Shown: piece by piece, positions 1 through 10,261 of the stretch
How positions within the stretch are numbered: position 1 is the stretch's first letter
Layout of the letters: every line of letters starts with the position of its first letter
From: Larix kaempferi
Lineage: Eukaryota > Streptophyta > Pinopsida > Pinales > Pinaceae
Assembly: GCA_027924585.1 (NCBI GenBank)
Contig: BSBM01000809.1
Span: 7,163,001-7,227,000, forward strand
Length of the DNA: 64,000 nt
Direction of reading: 5' to 3'
The notes under the pieces: model-generated
Databases searched by the model: none
What the model saw: only the letters and a program-made list of their open reading frames with translations
Told to the model about the DNA's origin: nothing
Program-made: the position numbers and the translations under genes

Positions 1-172
1 TGCATTCTCAACTATATTAAACTATGTGCCTTTAATGATATCTAATTAATTATATTGAATTGTTATTTTATCCTATAGTTGGTTGAGTGTGGGATCCTTT
101 ACATTTATACATTGCAAACAACCTTGATTGAATGGAGCATTGGATAAAATATTGTGAATAATTCTTTGGTAG
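1..172. other. noncoding, probable intron of the split CACTA gene
   Basis: No open frame continues into the downstream exon: the exon frame meets a stop at 159-161. A splice-acceptor-like TTTGGTAG ends at 172, directly before the first supportable coding bases. I read this stretch as intron sequence of the disrupted transposase gene. Confidence 0.5.
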
Positions 173-270
173 GTTATCATGGGAAGGGGTCAGTAACATT
201 ATTAAAACAGCTCATCGTCTTCGACATCAAACTCCTGACCTTATGTTGCCAAGGGAAGTTGATTTAGCCT
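173..270 (+). pseudogene. CACTA TNP2-type transposase, exon left of the gypsy insertion
   Basis: The frame from 174 (L-S-W-E-G-V-S-N...) stays open to the gypsy target duplication at 266-270 and resumes at 14825 in the same frame (...D-L-A then Y-G-L-K-D-K-K-A), ending at a GTAAAT donor at 14849. The spliced continuation at 14997 reads into a DUF4216-type domain, which is what identifies this exon; on its own it has no diagnostic motif. It is coding sequence lying just before the DUF4216 region of an En/Spm (CACTA) TNP2-like transposase. The exon is broken by a 14.5-kb insertion, so the gene is dead. The exon start at 173 is inferred from the acceptor AG at 171-172. Confidence 0.65.
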
Positions 271-1196
271 TGTTACATTGTGATCTTCCACCCTATGAGC
301 ATCAACATTATTTGGCTTGTAGGATCCATTTCAGTGACTTAGATCCACTTATATCCTTCAAACACTATTTTTCCCTATTTTTCCTCTTACCCGCTTGTTG
401 CATCCTTACAGCAAGCGTACCCGTGAGTTGCATCACTATAGCCTGCGGGTATCAAGTAAAATGGTAAAAATCACTAGTTTATTACTTTTTACTCCCAGAA
501 AGCTGTCATTGGGTGACCTTTGGCTCTCCATCTTCTTGAGTAATGCCTCGATGTGTCCTTTCACCTACCTTTGAGAGGACTATATATTGAGCACATATGG
601 CTTATGGATGGAAGGAGAAAGAATAGCAAGAAAACTCCAGTGGATGTTTGCCCTATCTTGAGTCTGCACTCATTGATCCTTGTAGTTGTGAACCCTTTAT
701 GTTCACCTTCCAAACTCCTATATAGTTTGAGTTTGCCATTCATGGAAGATTGAAGTGGTGGAGGCCCAAGTGGATTGATCCAGATATTGGTTCAGATTGG
801 TTACCAGCAAGAGGTCGTATCACCTTATACTTATTCTTGTTAATTAATAGAAATGCTCATAATCTCGTCCATCATGTTGTGAATGTTGTTTATTATACAT
901 TGGGTTGCATTTGCTTATGATATTATGGACCATTGTTATTGATAATTTTAATGTCATTTATATATTATATGTACTTGTCGGATATTGGCTGTCATGACTA
1001 ATCTGCATATTTCAAGTGCATGGATTGAAAGCTCCAACGGGGATCTACATCAAATGTTTGGATCGAGGTTGGTTACATTTCTCCATTATCTTAACATTGT
1101 CATTTATAATAGCATTGTTATGAGAATTGAGTTGTTTTCTAGTAGCCATCTATCTGTTGTGGTATTCCCAAGCCATAGTGAGTTTTCTCCAACACA
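271..1196 (+). repeat. 5' LTR of the Tat element
   Basis: 926 bp, starting TGTTACAT and ending CCAACACA, matched along its length by the 3' LTR at 13895-14819. Short ORFs within it have matching counterparts in the other LTR and are not genes. A TATATATT at 581 (copy at 14205) is the likely promoter TATA box. Substitutions between the copies are mostly transitions. Confidence 0.93.
581..588 (+). promoter_or_regulatory. candidate TATA box of the Tat LTR
   Basis: TATATATT in a G+C-richer context inside the 5' LTR, conserved in the 3' LTR at 14205-14212. It is the best TATA-like match I noticed in the LTR; the transcription start is not determined. Confidence 0.4.
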
Positions 1197-1200
1197 GAAA

Positions 1201-1218
1201 TGGCGACTCCACTAGGGA
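1201..1218 (+). other. primer binding site, tRNA-Arg type
   Basis: TGGCGACTCCACTAGGGA begins four bases after the LTR end. It is complementary, with two differences from the form I know (TGGCGACTCCGCTGGGGA), to the 3' end of plant tRNA-Arg(ACG). Ogre/Tat elements are reported to use this primer, which supports the lineage call. Confidence 0.8.
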
Positions 1219-2993
1219 AAACATCCATGTTTGGGAAACATTTTGAGCATTAGTCCTTAATTAGAGTTGCTATTTGTCGAAGCTCTGTGTCACTGATTGG
1301 CCGTTAAGATACACCATAGAAAAACTGCTTTTTCTGAGCCCTTGGACTCTTTGTTTGCCCATTTTCCTTTCCTCACCCGTGGGTTAGCTTAGCTCAGCTC
1401 ACGTATACCCGCTTCTATTTACTCTACTGCTTGCGGGTACCCAGAGGTATTCCTTCGACAGTAGCATACAACTCTGGCTTTTGTTGGTTTATGGCTATTG
1501 GTTGTTGCTGGGTTGGCTTTTGTTGTTCTTGAGCCTTTGTTAGCCTCTTTCTTGACTGTTTCATGCCTTGGTTGTGACCAAAATTCTTTGTTTCTCTTGG
1601 TTGATCCTTCTTGGTTTTTTACCAATCTTTGGATTTAGCCTCTTGGTTTTTTCCTTTTGAGCACATTCCTTTGGCTGAGTCTTGCTGTTTAGGATCTGCT
1701 GGGTTGTCTTAGTGATCTTCTCGGCACTTCAGTGACTGAATAGTAGGATTTTGCTTGCATTTTTCATTCCATCTGTATTGAAAAATACAAAAATATACAT
1801 CTAGTTTTTGCATTTTTCCTTCTTGTTTATAAGAGAAAATACAAAAAAAATTTACATTCATGTACTGCATCTTGCATTGAGTGCTTGTTGCCTTCATTTA
1901 GGTTCTTCTTGTACATCAAAAAGATAAAAGATTGCATCTTTATTTCGGAATTGTTGGTTGATTTTGCATATTACTGACATTGTTTTATTTGATAGACGAG
2001 TCTAGGATTGGACGACTTTGCATACTATTGAGTCTACACATCACTAGTTTCATGATCATATCCCTTGAGTAACCACAGCCACTAAAATTAACGCTTAATC
2101 TTAAAATTTATTAGACCGATTTTATTTATAGGGTACGCCAACTAGCATAGGTTTAGAGTCTTGGAATAGATCATTGTGAGTTAACAATCCAAGACTACTA
2201 GACGAAACATTAGGTGTTTGACTAGGGAGTGGAGGGATCCATGGTATAGATCAATGTTCTCAGGAAGCTCTACTCAAACTAGAGTTAAGCACGAGGTCAC
2301 GGGAGGTTGGTTGAAGGGATATCCCTCTGATACCAGTTGAACATGGTAGATATTTCCAGGATTTGTTCATATCTGGGGGTACCAGAGGTTCGTCCTCTTA
2401 TGCTTCGGGCTTATCTACCTTGCCCATATGAAGGATCCCACCTGCGACTGTCCCCCCACCTGCGACTATCCCCCGGAGCATTGGTTATATTGTGGTGACC
2501 ATAGTTGCCTTACCTAGGTATCGCATAGGGTACTTGCAGTGGTTATACTGTTTGTGTCCTGAGTCAGATAGGGATTGGACAACACAATTGTGTTTGTACA
2601 GTGGACTTGACCCTGTACACGTAGTGAAGCCTGGGTGTCTCTATAACTGATTTTGTTACTTTCAGCTATAGTTTGGGAGTCTCAAGCCTCTCCTAGGAAA
2701 GACATACTGGCTCTAGTGTCGGGAGCTCATTTAGCCACTCTGTTTGTCTGCTCTTGCCTATAGTTTCTCTAGGTGTGTGCTTTTGATTTACTGTTTTTGA
2801 TCGATAGTTGGCCTTTAGGGGACGTTTTGATTATATATTCTCTACGGAGATATCATGGCGCGGAGCCCTACTCTCCGCTGATCCCATCGGTTGGTCGGTT
2901 TAGAGCCTACCAAGATTTCACGTCGTGTTTAGAGGATGCCAGAGGGCTCCCTCTAAGTCTTCAGATTCTTACGAGACATACGTCCAAGACATT
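1219..2993 (+). other. untranslated leader of the Tat element
   Basis: About 1.8 kb with no supportable reading frame; the short ORFs here lack motifs and good composition. Some Tat/Ogre elements carry an extra ORF before gag, but none is recognisable here. An ATG at 2855 opens a frame that stops after eight codons, so I do not use it. Confidence 0.6.
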
Positions 2994-5258
2994 ATGACTG
3001 CTACACATTCTGATACTGAGGAAAAACCTTCAGCTTCGTCGGGTGAAGTTGAACACATTTCTGATCCCCATACTCCTCGTGAGGTGTGGGGAGGTGATCC
3101 ACTTGAGACTCAACCTGGTTTGATTTGGCCAAATCCATTTGAACGAGATCCGTTTGATCCTTCGAATCCAAATAATTATCTTTACGGAATGCCCAACTTA
3201 CCCGAGGATGAAGAACAAGACAATCCTTTTGTTCCTTCGTTTCCACGCAGTTATAGACACGAAATGCCAGATTTACATGCCGACACTGGTCCTACGATCA
3301 ACCCAACCGCACTCTCTTTTGGTATGCCTACTCATAGTACTGTTGAACCTTCTACTACATTTGGTAGTCACGCTGGCACTAGTCATGGTGTTAGCCATAC
3401 TATACCCACTGGGGGCACTACCCTCACTGGGGACACTACGTTGTCCACTCACACACATAGTATGGGGATTGGTCATGTTCCTCCTAACAATGCTAATTTT
3501 GGAAGGAGACCACCTCCTACGATTTCCCAGCCTAATAGGAATGTTGTTCGGAACACGGCTCGCCATCCACCACCTAATACACATGCCACTACTCGTCAAC
3601 CTAGGGATACTTTTACGGATGTTAATGCTCCTCCCAACCATGGGGGTGGACATGTACTGCACACTTTTGCAACCACTACCGCCACTAGTAATGCTAATGT
3701 AGGGGGTGGGAATATCTCCTATCCATAGGGATATCACGCCACCATCCCTGCTACTAATCACACCAATGTTGGGGCCTGGAATACTTCTCATACTTATGGT
3801 CATCACACGACTGATCAAGATAATCCTAATGCTGGGGGTGGGAACATACCATACCATTATGGTCATTACAACACGGTTCCCACTATGAATAGTACATATA
3901 TGCCCCATACTCATGGTGGAAACCCTTACTACAACACAGTCGGTGCTGGCCACCAGTACAACCCACCACTCCAATATGGTGCCCAAAACACGCATATACC
4001 TGCTTACTCTCAAATGGGTTAGGAAGGAGGAGGTTATCAATCCTATGGCCATGGGAATGCTTATGGTTCCGCAGGTCCTTATTATCAGTAGTTTAATCCT
4101 CATCATCAATCTTTTGTTCCATCTTATAACACGGTTCCATTTAACCAACCTTTTATGGGAGCATATAATCCAACTTTCCAGCCGTAGCTCCCGTTCCTTA
4201 CACGCTTGAATCTTCCGGATCTTTCGAAGCTCACGAATGATCCAGTGTGTCATGACCCTAGTTGGCCCCCGGTTCTGACCAAGCTTCCTTCGGACATTCA
4301 AAAGTTTGAAGGGAAAGGTGGTGAGGATCCGGGCGATCATGTCACAACATTTCACCTTTGGTGCTCCTCCAACTCTTTGAATCATGATTCCATTAGATTA
4401 CGACTATTTCAACGCACCCTCACGGGGGCAGCCGCGAAGTGGTATGTAGAGTTTCCTGGGAACACCTATAGGGGATTCAACAAGATTGCTTTGGTTTTCT
4501 TAGACCATTTCCAGTTACCGGTTCGTTATGATACTGGTATTGAGTTGTTGTCCACCTTCCGTCAGAATAAGGCCACACATATTTCTGACCACGTTCAAGA
4601 GTGGCGTCGGCGGAAGAGATTAGTGAAATCCAACATTCCTCCAGAGTTCCTGTTCGAATGGTTCCTCAAGTCTCTACTCCCATACATTGCTAAGGATGTT
4701 TCGATGTCCAACATTGTGACTAAGGAACAAGCTATCTTGAAAGTCCAGCAGTTATATCTACTTTATTCTCAGTCTGGCATTTTATATGACATTATTCCTG
4801 ATGCACCACGAACAAGACATGATCCCACGTCAGTTCTTGGACCACATGGCGATGGCATCGTGGGGTCCACATGCACTCTCCCTATAGACTTGGTAGCTAA
4901 TCAAATGAAAAATTTGTCGCTAAACCAGTCTACTCCTGGACAGGTTAACACCATGTCCACTTCCACTCCGTCATCTGATGTACACAATGTGCAATCAATG
5001 AAACCATTGGGTAACCAGCAACCTGGGGGTAAGAAAAAGGGGAGAAACAATCGTAGGGGTGGAAACAATGGAAGTAACAACAATAGCAATTGTAATACTC
5101 CTCCTAAAGAGAATGCCAACCCTAATCGGGAAGGAAGAAATGCTAGCGAGGATCATAAACCTAGGCGTAAGGTGAAATTCCCTTGCAAGCTTTGTGGGGA
5201 GGATCATCTTACTCACTTATGTCATCGAATTGAAGAAGCATCGAAGCATTTGGCATAG
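2994..5258 (+). pseudogene. Gag of the Tat element with long low-complexity N-terminal extension
   Basis: Structural protein that packages element RNA. The first in-frame ATG is 2994; the frame is open upstream to about 2925 without an ATG. Roughly 400 codons of disordered Gly/Asn/His/Tyr/Thr/Pro-rich sequence come first (3000-4190). A retrotransposon Gag capsid region follows (about 4240-4790; L-T-G-A-A-A-K-W-Y-V-E-F, then F-L-D-H-F), then a basic Asn/Gly tract and one zinc knuckle at 5184-5222 (C-x2-C-x3-H-x4-C). In-frame stops lie at 3726, 4020, 4089, 4185 and 5256, with no frameshift, and translation continues in the same frame into protease. The stop codons are each one C-to-T step from CAG in plausible contexts. 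Confidence 0.85.
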
Positions 5259-6482
5259 AGCCCAGCTATGTTGAAGGATCCCCTTCCTCATCATCAAAAC
5301 ATGGCTTCGCATGCTCACACCACTGGTTATGGTATTAATGAAATGACAACGTCTTCTTCCAATACTGGTGGTTATGAATCTGTGAATATGGTTCAGTCGG
5401 AGGTTTGTGTTGCTACTCGTCAGTGCGATTATGGTGCACCACAAACTACTATGGGGAATGAGCCTCCCCCTCCTCCTGACAATTCCTTACATATCAAGAA
5501 GCCCTCTATTATGTGGCGGATACCAAAAAGTGTTCTCAAGCACTCTATGCATAATCCCAATGCTCGAGCCGTCCAGAACTACTCCATTGTAGAATATTTG
5601 GGATAAACTCCGTGTGCCATGTCAGCGCTTGAGCTTTTGCAAGCCTGTCCTTCTCATAAGCATTCCCTTTTGAGTGCGTTAGGAGTTCAGGATGGGGGAA
5701 ATCCTAGTGTTATAAAGTTCGATACTACTGATGTCCATCCTCGTTTACCTTACCACGTGGCTTTTCAAATCCAAGTGGTGTGCCTTCAGAGTTTTGTCAA
5801 ACATACTATGGTTGATGAAGGTGCTTCCACATCAGTAATGTCGTTAACTTATTGGAAAGCTCTTGGCTCTCCTCCTCTACTCGTGTCTAGAACTACACTC
5901 ACTGCATTCGATGGTAGATCTTTTACGCCGCATGGAATTATCCCTTCCCTTGTTGTCTCCTTGGGAGGTAAGTTTGTGCCTATTGAAGTCAAAGTGGTTG
6001 ATACGCCCATCGACAACAACCTTTTACTGGGTCGGAAATGGATGTATGCTATGAAGGCTGTCGTGTCTACTGTATTCAAAGTTATTTGATTTCCCCATGA
6101 AGGCAAGATTGTGACGATCGATCAGCTGGATTTTGTTGGCACTCCTTCCGTAGCATCCGCGGGATCCATAGTCGTGCATGTTTCTAATTATCAACCAACA
6201 ACTGGGAACATAGGTGTTGGAATGTACCCTTCATTGATGGGAACTTATAATCTTTCTGCACCTGTGAATTTTATTGGAACCATCACCAACGATGCGTCTC
6301 CTCCTTCAAATAATATGTTATTCCGGACCTCCTATTTGGATGATCCATGGACTTTATTGTCCATGAGTTCCACGTCTGGAAACATTGCACATGTCGGTAT
6401 GTCTGTGCCTTTATTTGTAGCGGATCTTGCTTACAATCATATTCAACAAACCACTGTAGGTCTGGATATCTCTTCTTCCTAG
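5259..6482 (+). pseudogene. aspartic protease region of the Tat polyprotein
   Basis: Same frame as Gag. The retropepsin active site reads V-D-E-G-A-S-T near 5810-5830, followed by the hydrophobic flap region and the N-N-L-L-L-G-R-K-W motif near 6016-6045 that typifies Tat/Ogre proteases. After a TGA at 6087 the sequence F-P-H-E-G-K-I-V-T-I-D-Q-L follows, a standard post-protease motif of this lineage, so the stop clearly replaced a CGA (Arg). Other stops: TAA 5604 and TAG 6480. It would cleave the Gag-Pol polyprotein inside particles; it can no longer be made as one chain. Confidence 0.8.
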
Positions 6483-8432
6483 ACAGTTGAAGAAGATCCG
6501 GTTTTGCTGCCAGTTTGGGTAGCCAACTCATCTTGTTCACACGATTGCCTTGATGATACTTTACCATCTGATGAATTTATCATGGAGGCCATGTGTGGTA
6601 GTGAGAGGCCTTGGGAAGATATTAACCATCGCTCTTATTTCCTTCCCAACCTCGAGCTCGTTGAGCAAGAAGAGTTTATGATGACTCTAGTAGAGATGGT
6701 TGGTCACCCTGTGGCTCTTTTGGAGTTGCATGATGTTTTTGCGGAGGGGAATATGGCGAATATTTCCCCAACCATTTTGATCAACATCTCTCGCACTCCC
6801 AGAAAGATGGAGAATGTTTACGTCGGTGCTGATTGCACTCATGAGGAGATCGCTATTTACACTGACTTGCTTACAGAACTCCAGGAAGCTTTCGCCTGGT
6901 CATACGAGGAGATGCCAGGAATAGACCCCCGCATTGTTGAACACGAGATTAGAACGTATCCTGATGCTAAACTGGTTCGACAACGCTTACATGCTGTGAA
7001 CCCTAGGAAGGAAGCTGCTATTAAGGCAGAGGTGGAGAAATTGCTCAAATCCGGTTTCATCTACCCCATTCCCCTTACCGAATAGGTGTCAAACCCCGTT
7101 CCTATAGATAATAAGCAGAGAATGATCTGTGTATGAACTAATTTTAGAGATTTGAACCATGCATGTCCGAAAGAGAACTTCCCCATGCCATTCATTGATC
7201 AAATTTTGGATTCCTGTGCAGGGAGTGATATTTTTTCATTCATGGATGGATTCTCGGGTTATAATCAGATTCAAATCAAACCCGTAGACCGACATAAGAA
7301 GGAATTTATTTGTCCATGGGGAACGTTTTCATATTGGAAAATACCCTTCGGCCTTAAAAATGCCGGAGCCACTTTTCAGCGACACATGACCTACGCCTTT
7401 CACGATCTTAAGATGATTATGGAATTTTTCTTGGATGGTCTTGGTGGACATTCTTGCAAGAGAGTATACCACCCCAAGCAACTCCGTATGATTCTCGAAC
7501 GATGTATCCACTACTAAATTCGATTGAATCCAAACAAATGCATCTTCGCTGTTAGGACCGGTCACCTTCTAGGATTCATAGTTTCGGGAGAGGGTATTAG
7601 AGTCGATCCTCTCAAAGTTAAGGCAATACTTCAGTTTACTCCTCCACGTAAATTGTTACAACTTCAGAGCCTCTAAGGGAGAGCTACGTTTCTGCGTCAA
7701 TTTATAGTTAACTATGCTAATATTACCAAAGGTTTCGCACGCCTATTGAAGAAAGACACACCTTTTATCTGGGATGAGCGAGCCCAGCAGTCTTTCGATG
7801 CCCTTAAGAAAGATTTGGTATCAGCCCCTATGCTTATTCCACCAGACTTTACATGAGATTTCATTCTTTATGTGTCCGTGTCTCAAGAGACTATTGGCAT
7901 GGTCTTGGTTTAGGTAGATGATGTGCTTTTCAAGCATTCTATCTATTATCTCAGTCAAAATTTAGTAGACACTGAGCTAAGATATACTCACGTAGAAAAG
8001 CTGGCACTTGTGACTGTCTACGTAGTCTAGTGGTTACGACATTACATTTTGCTTCGAACAACCACAGTTGTATCTCAGATCAATCCATTTCAGTTTGTGC
8101 TATCCTGATGCCTTATCAGGGGTAAGTATAATAAATGGATTGTGATCCTTCAAGAATTTGATCTTGATTTTGCTTCGGCGAAGTCGGTCAAATCATTGGT
8201 GTTTGTTGAGCTTATTTCAGACCTTCCGCGACTTGACGAGGATGTCATTCATGAAGATTCCTTTGTGGATGAACACTTATTTCTTATCTCTTCCGAAGAC
8301 CCTTGGTATGGGGATGTCATCGTATATCTCCAAACTTTGAAGTTTCCTCCGCATTATTCACGAGATGAGCGACGGCATGTGAGACATCACGCTAAAGATT
8401 ATATTATCGTCAGTGACACTTTGTATCACTGA
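6483..8432 (+). pseudogene. reverse transcriptase and gypsy-type RNase H of the Tat element
   Basis: Same frame as Gag-protease. RT motifs: the template-entry block ending A-E-V-E-K-L-L-K-S-G-F-I-Y (to about 7062), F-R-D-L-N-H-A-C-P-K near 7146, F-M-D-G-F-S-G-Y-N-Q-I near 7240, P-F-G-L-K-N-A-G-A-T-F-Q-R near 7350, and the catalytic box near 7425. That box reads F-F-L-D-G instead of F-L-D-D, a loss of one catalytic Asp by an A-to-G change. RNase H-like sequence follows (about 7760-8110). In-frame stops: 7083, 7134, 7515, 7674, 7854, 7911, 8028, 8106, 8430. No frameshift is needed anywhere. Confidence 0.85.
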
Positions 8433-9548
8433 GGAAAGGATTCCATTCTCCATTGTTTCTTGACTCACGAAGAAGCGGAGCGGGTACTTAATGACTTCCA
8501 TGCCGGGGCGTGTAGAGGTCACTTATCCAGGCTTGTTACAGCCCCGCGTATCATGCGAGCTGGTTATTTTTGGCCTACCATCTTTAAGGATTGTATTAAC
8601 GCTGTGAAGAGATGTCACCCTTTCCAAGTGTTTTCTTGGAACATATGCTTGCATCCAGCGCCCCTCCATTCGGTCGTCACTGTCGGTCCCTTCACTAAGT
8701 CGGGGGTAGATTTCATGGATTGCAAACCAGCTTTGGCTAGGGGGCATCACCATATTATTGTGGCCATAGATTATTTTTCCAAGTGGGCTGAGGACATGCC
8801 TACCATAAAAGCTGATGGTGCTACTGCATCCCATTTCATGTTCAACCAGATTATCACTCGGTTCGATATCTCGAAAGAGATTGTCATTGAACATGGTAGT
8901 CACTTTCAAAACAAGATGATGGAGGATTTGTCTCTCAAGCTTGGGATTCATTAGGAACACTCGTCTTCCTACTATCCTCAAGTGAATGGTCAGGTTGAAG
9001 CAGTAAATAAGTCTGTGAAGACCATTCTCCAATGTACCATCCAACAAATCAATACCAATTGGCATATCATGTTATATCCTGCTTCGTGGGCGTATCGAAC
9101 CGCAGTTAAGACTGCCACCGGGTTCTCACCATTCCAGTTAGTTCATGGTGTGGAGTCACTTTTACTGATTGAATGTGAAATCCCTTCACTCAAGCTAGCC
9201 ATAGAGCTCCTCCCTGATACAACAGGTATTGAGCAACGTTTAATACACCTCAAGCAACTTGACGAGCAACGTGGAGATGCCGCTGTGGCCATTGATGTTA
9301 ACAAGTGTCATGTCAAGGTTCAATATGATAGGTTTGTCCATCCCCGGCAATATGTTGAAGGTGACTTGGTCCTTTTGTATGACCAAGCTAAAGAACTCCT
9401 AGGGGCAAGCAAGTTCAACCACATGTGGCATGGTCCTTACATTGTGAGGCGTGTCTTGGAAAAAGGAGCTTATGAGTTAGAATACTATGAGGGGTTTTCC
9501 TTGAAGGAGCCTAGAAATGGACTCTACCTCAAGCGGTATCACACTTGA
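8433..9548 (+). pseudogene. integrase of the Tat element
   Basis: Zinc-binding N-terminus (H-A-G-A-C-R-G-H-L-S near 8493-8524), but the distal pair reads C-H-P-F where C-H-P-C is usual. The catalytic core starts at G-V-D-F-M-D near 8703. The second catalytic Asp, normally D-H-G-(S/T)-H-F, reads E-H-G-S-H-F near 8890. The Glu region N-G-Q-V-E-A-V-N-K-S is intact at about 8988. The C-terminal part ends H-M-W-H-G-P-Y-I-V-R-R-V with a natural stop at 9546-9548; an in-frame TAG lies at 8952. Integrase joins element cDNA to the genome; this copy should be inactive. Confidence 0.85.
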
Positions 9549-9659
9549 ACCTCTGGTTCAGGATGATACTTTTGTACACTATTGTATATTTTTTTTGTAC
9601 ATAGTTTAGCTTGCCTTTTGGTTGTCGGGTCTGTTGATTAGATTCTATTTGATTGACAG

Positions 9660-10088
9660 ATGTCAATGAGATCTCCTATGTTCTTAGGTTTCGCGGTTGG
9701 TGCTAGCCGACATACGCAGCAGCTTGCTTCTACTGCCTAGGTTATCTTCTCACTTGACCACCTAGTTGTGTCCTCAGGAGGTGCTTGTCTCGGTCCTACA
9801 ACTAATAATGTGGCTAAGTATAGTGCCATTATTGAGCTACTTCGGGATGCTATTTCACATGACATCTAGTCTTTAGAAGTCCGAATGGATTCACAACTAG
9901 TTGTGTCTCAGCTGAATGGGCAGTACCATGTATGAGACCCTACATTACTACAGAAATTCCTTAAGGTACGACTCTTGCAGAAACATTTTGTTTCAATTAC
10001 ATATATTCATGTTCCGAGAGGTCTTAATTATATATCTGATGCATACGCTAACTATGTATTAGATTGGCATTTGTCACATTCATCATGA
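9660..10088 (+). pseudogene. archaeal-type RNase H (aRH) domain, separate ORF after integrase
   Basis: ATG at 9660, in the pol frame but separated from it by stops at 9546 and soon after. The product reads like the second RNase H of Tat elements: F-A-V-G-A-S-R near the start, G-G-A-C-L-G-P-T-T-N-N-V-A-K-Y-S-A near 9780, R-M-D-S-Q-L-V-V near 9880, and I-H-V-P-R-G-L-N ... S-D-A-Y-A-N-Y-V near 10010-10060. The usual Asp-Gly at the N-terminus reads Val-Gly, and the Glu of the T-N-N-x-A-E motif reads Lys, so two of four catalytic acids appear lost. In-frame stops: 9738, 9867, 9933. It would degrade RNA in RNA:DNA hybrids. Its position 3' of integrase is notable. Confidence 0.75.
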
Positions 10089-10261
10089 AGCACATAAAAT
10101 ACAAAGACATTCACACATTTGTACATACACAGGTATAGTAGAACCAAGAACCAAATTATATATATATATATAAATATGTCCAAAATGATAGTGTCATACA
10201 AAAATGGAGCCCGTAGCCCTCAAAATATACATATCGATACAAAAATGAGACCCTGGGATAT

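Noticed and set aside
3273-4385. 370-codon ORF on the minus strand opposite gag
   Set aside because: It mirrors the low-complexity Gag extension; it has Ile/Ser/Met-rich random composition and no motif, and codon-phase shadowing explains its length.
2994-9548. In-frame stops as programmed readthrough or an altered genetic code
   Set aside because: All three stop codons occur at sites where CAG, CAA, CGA or TGG fits the family, alongside lost catalytic residues. Simple mutational decay explains them.
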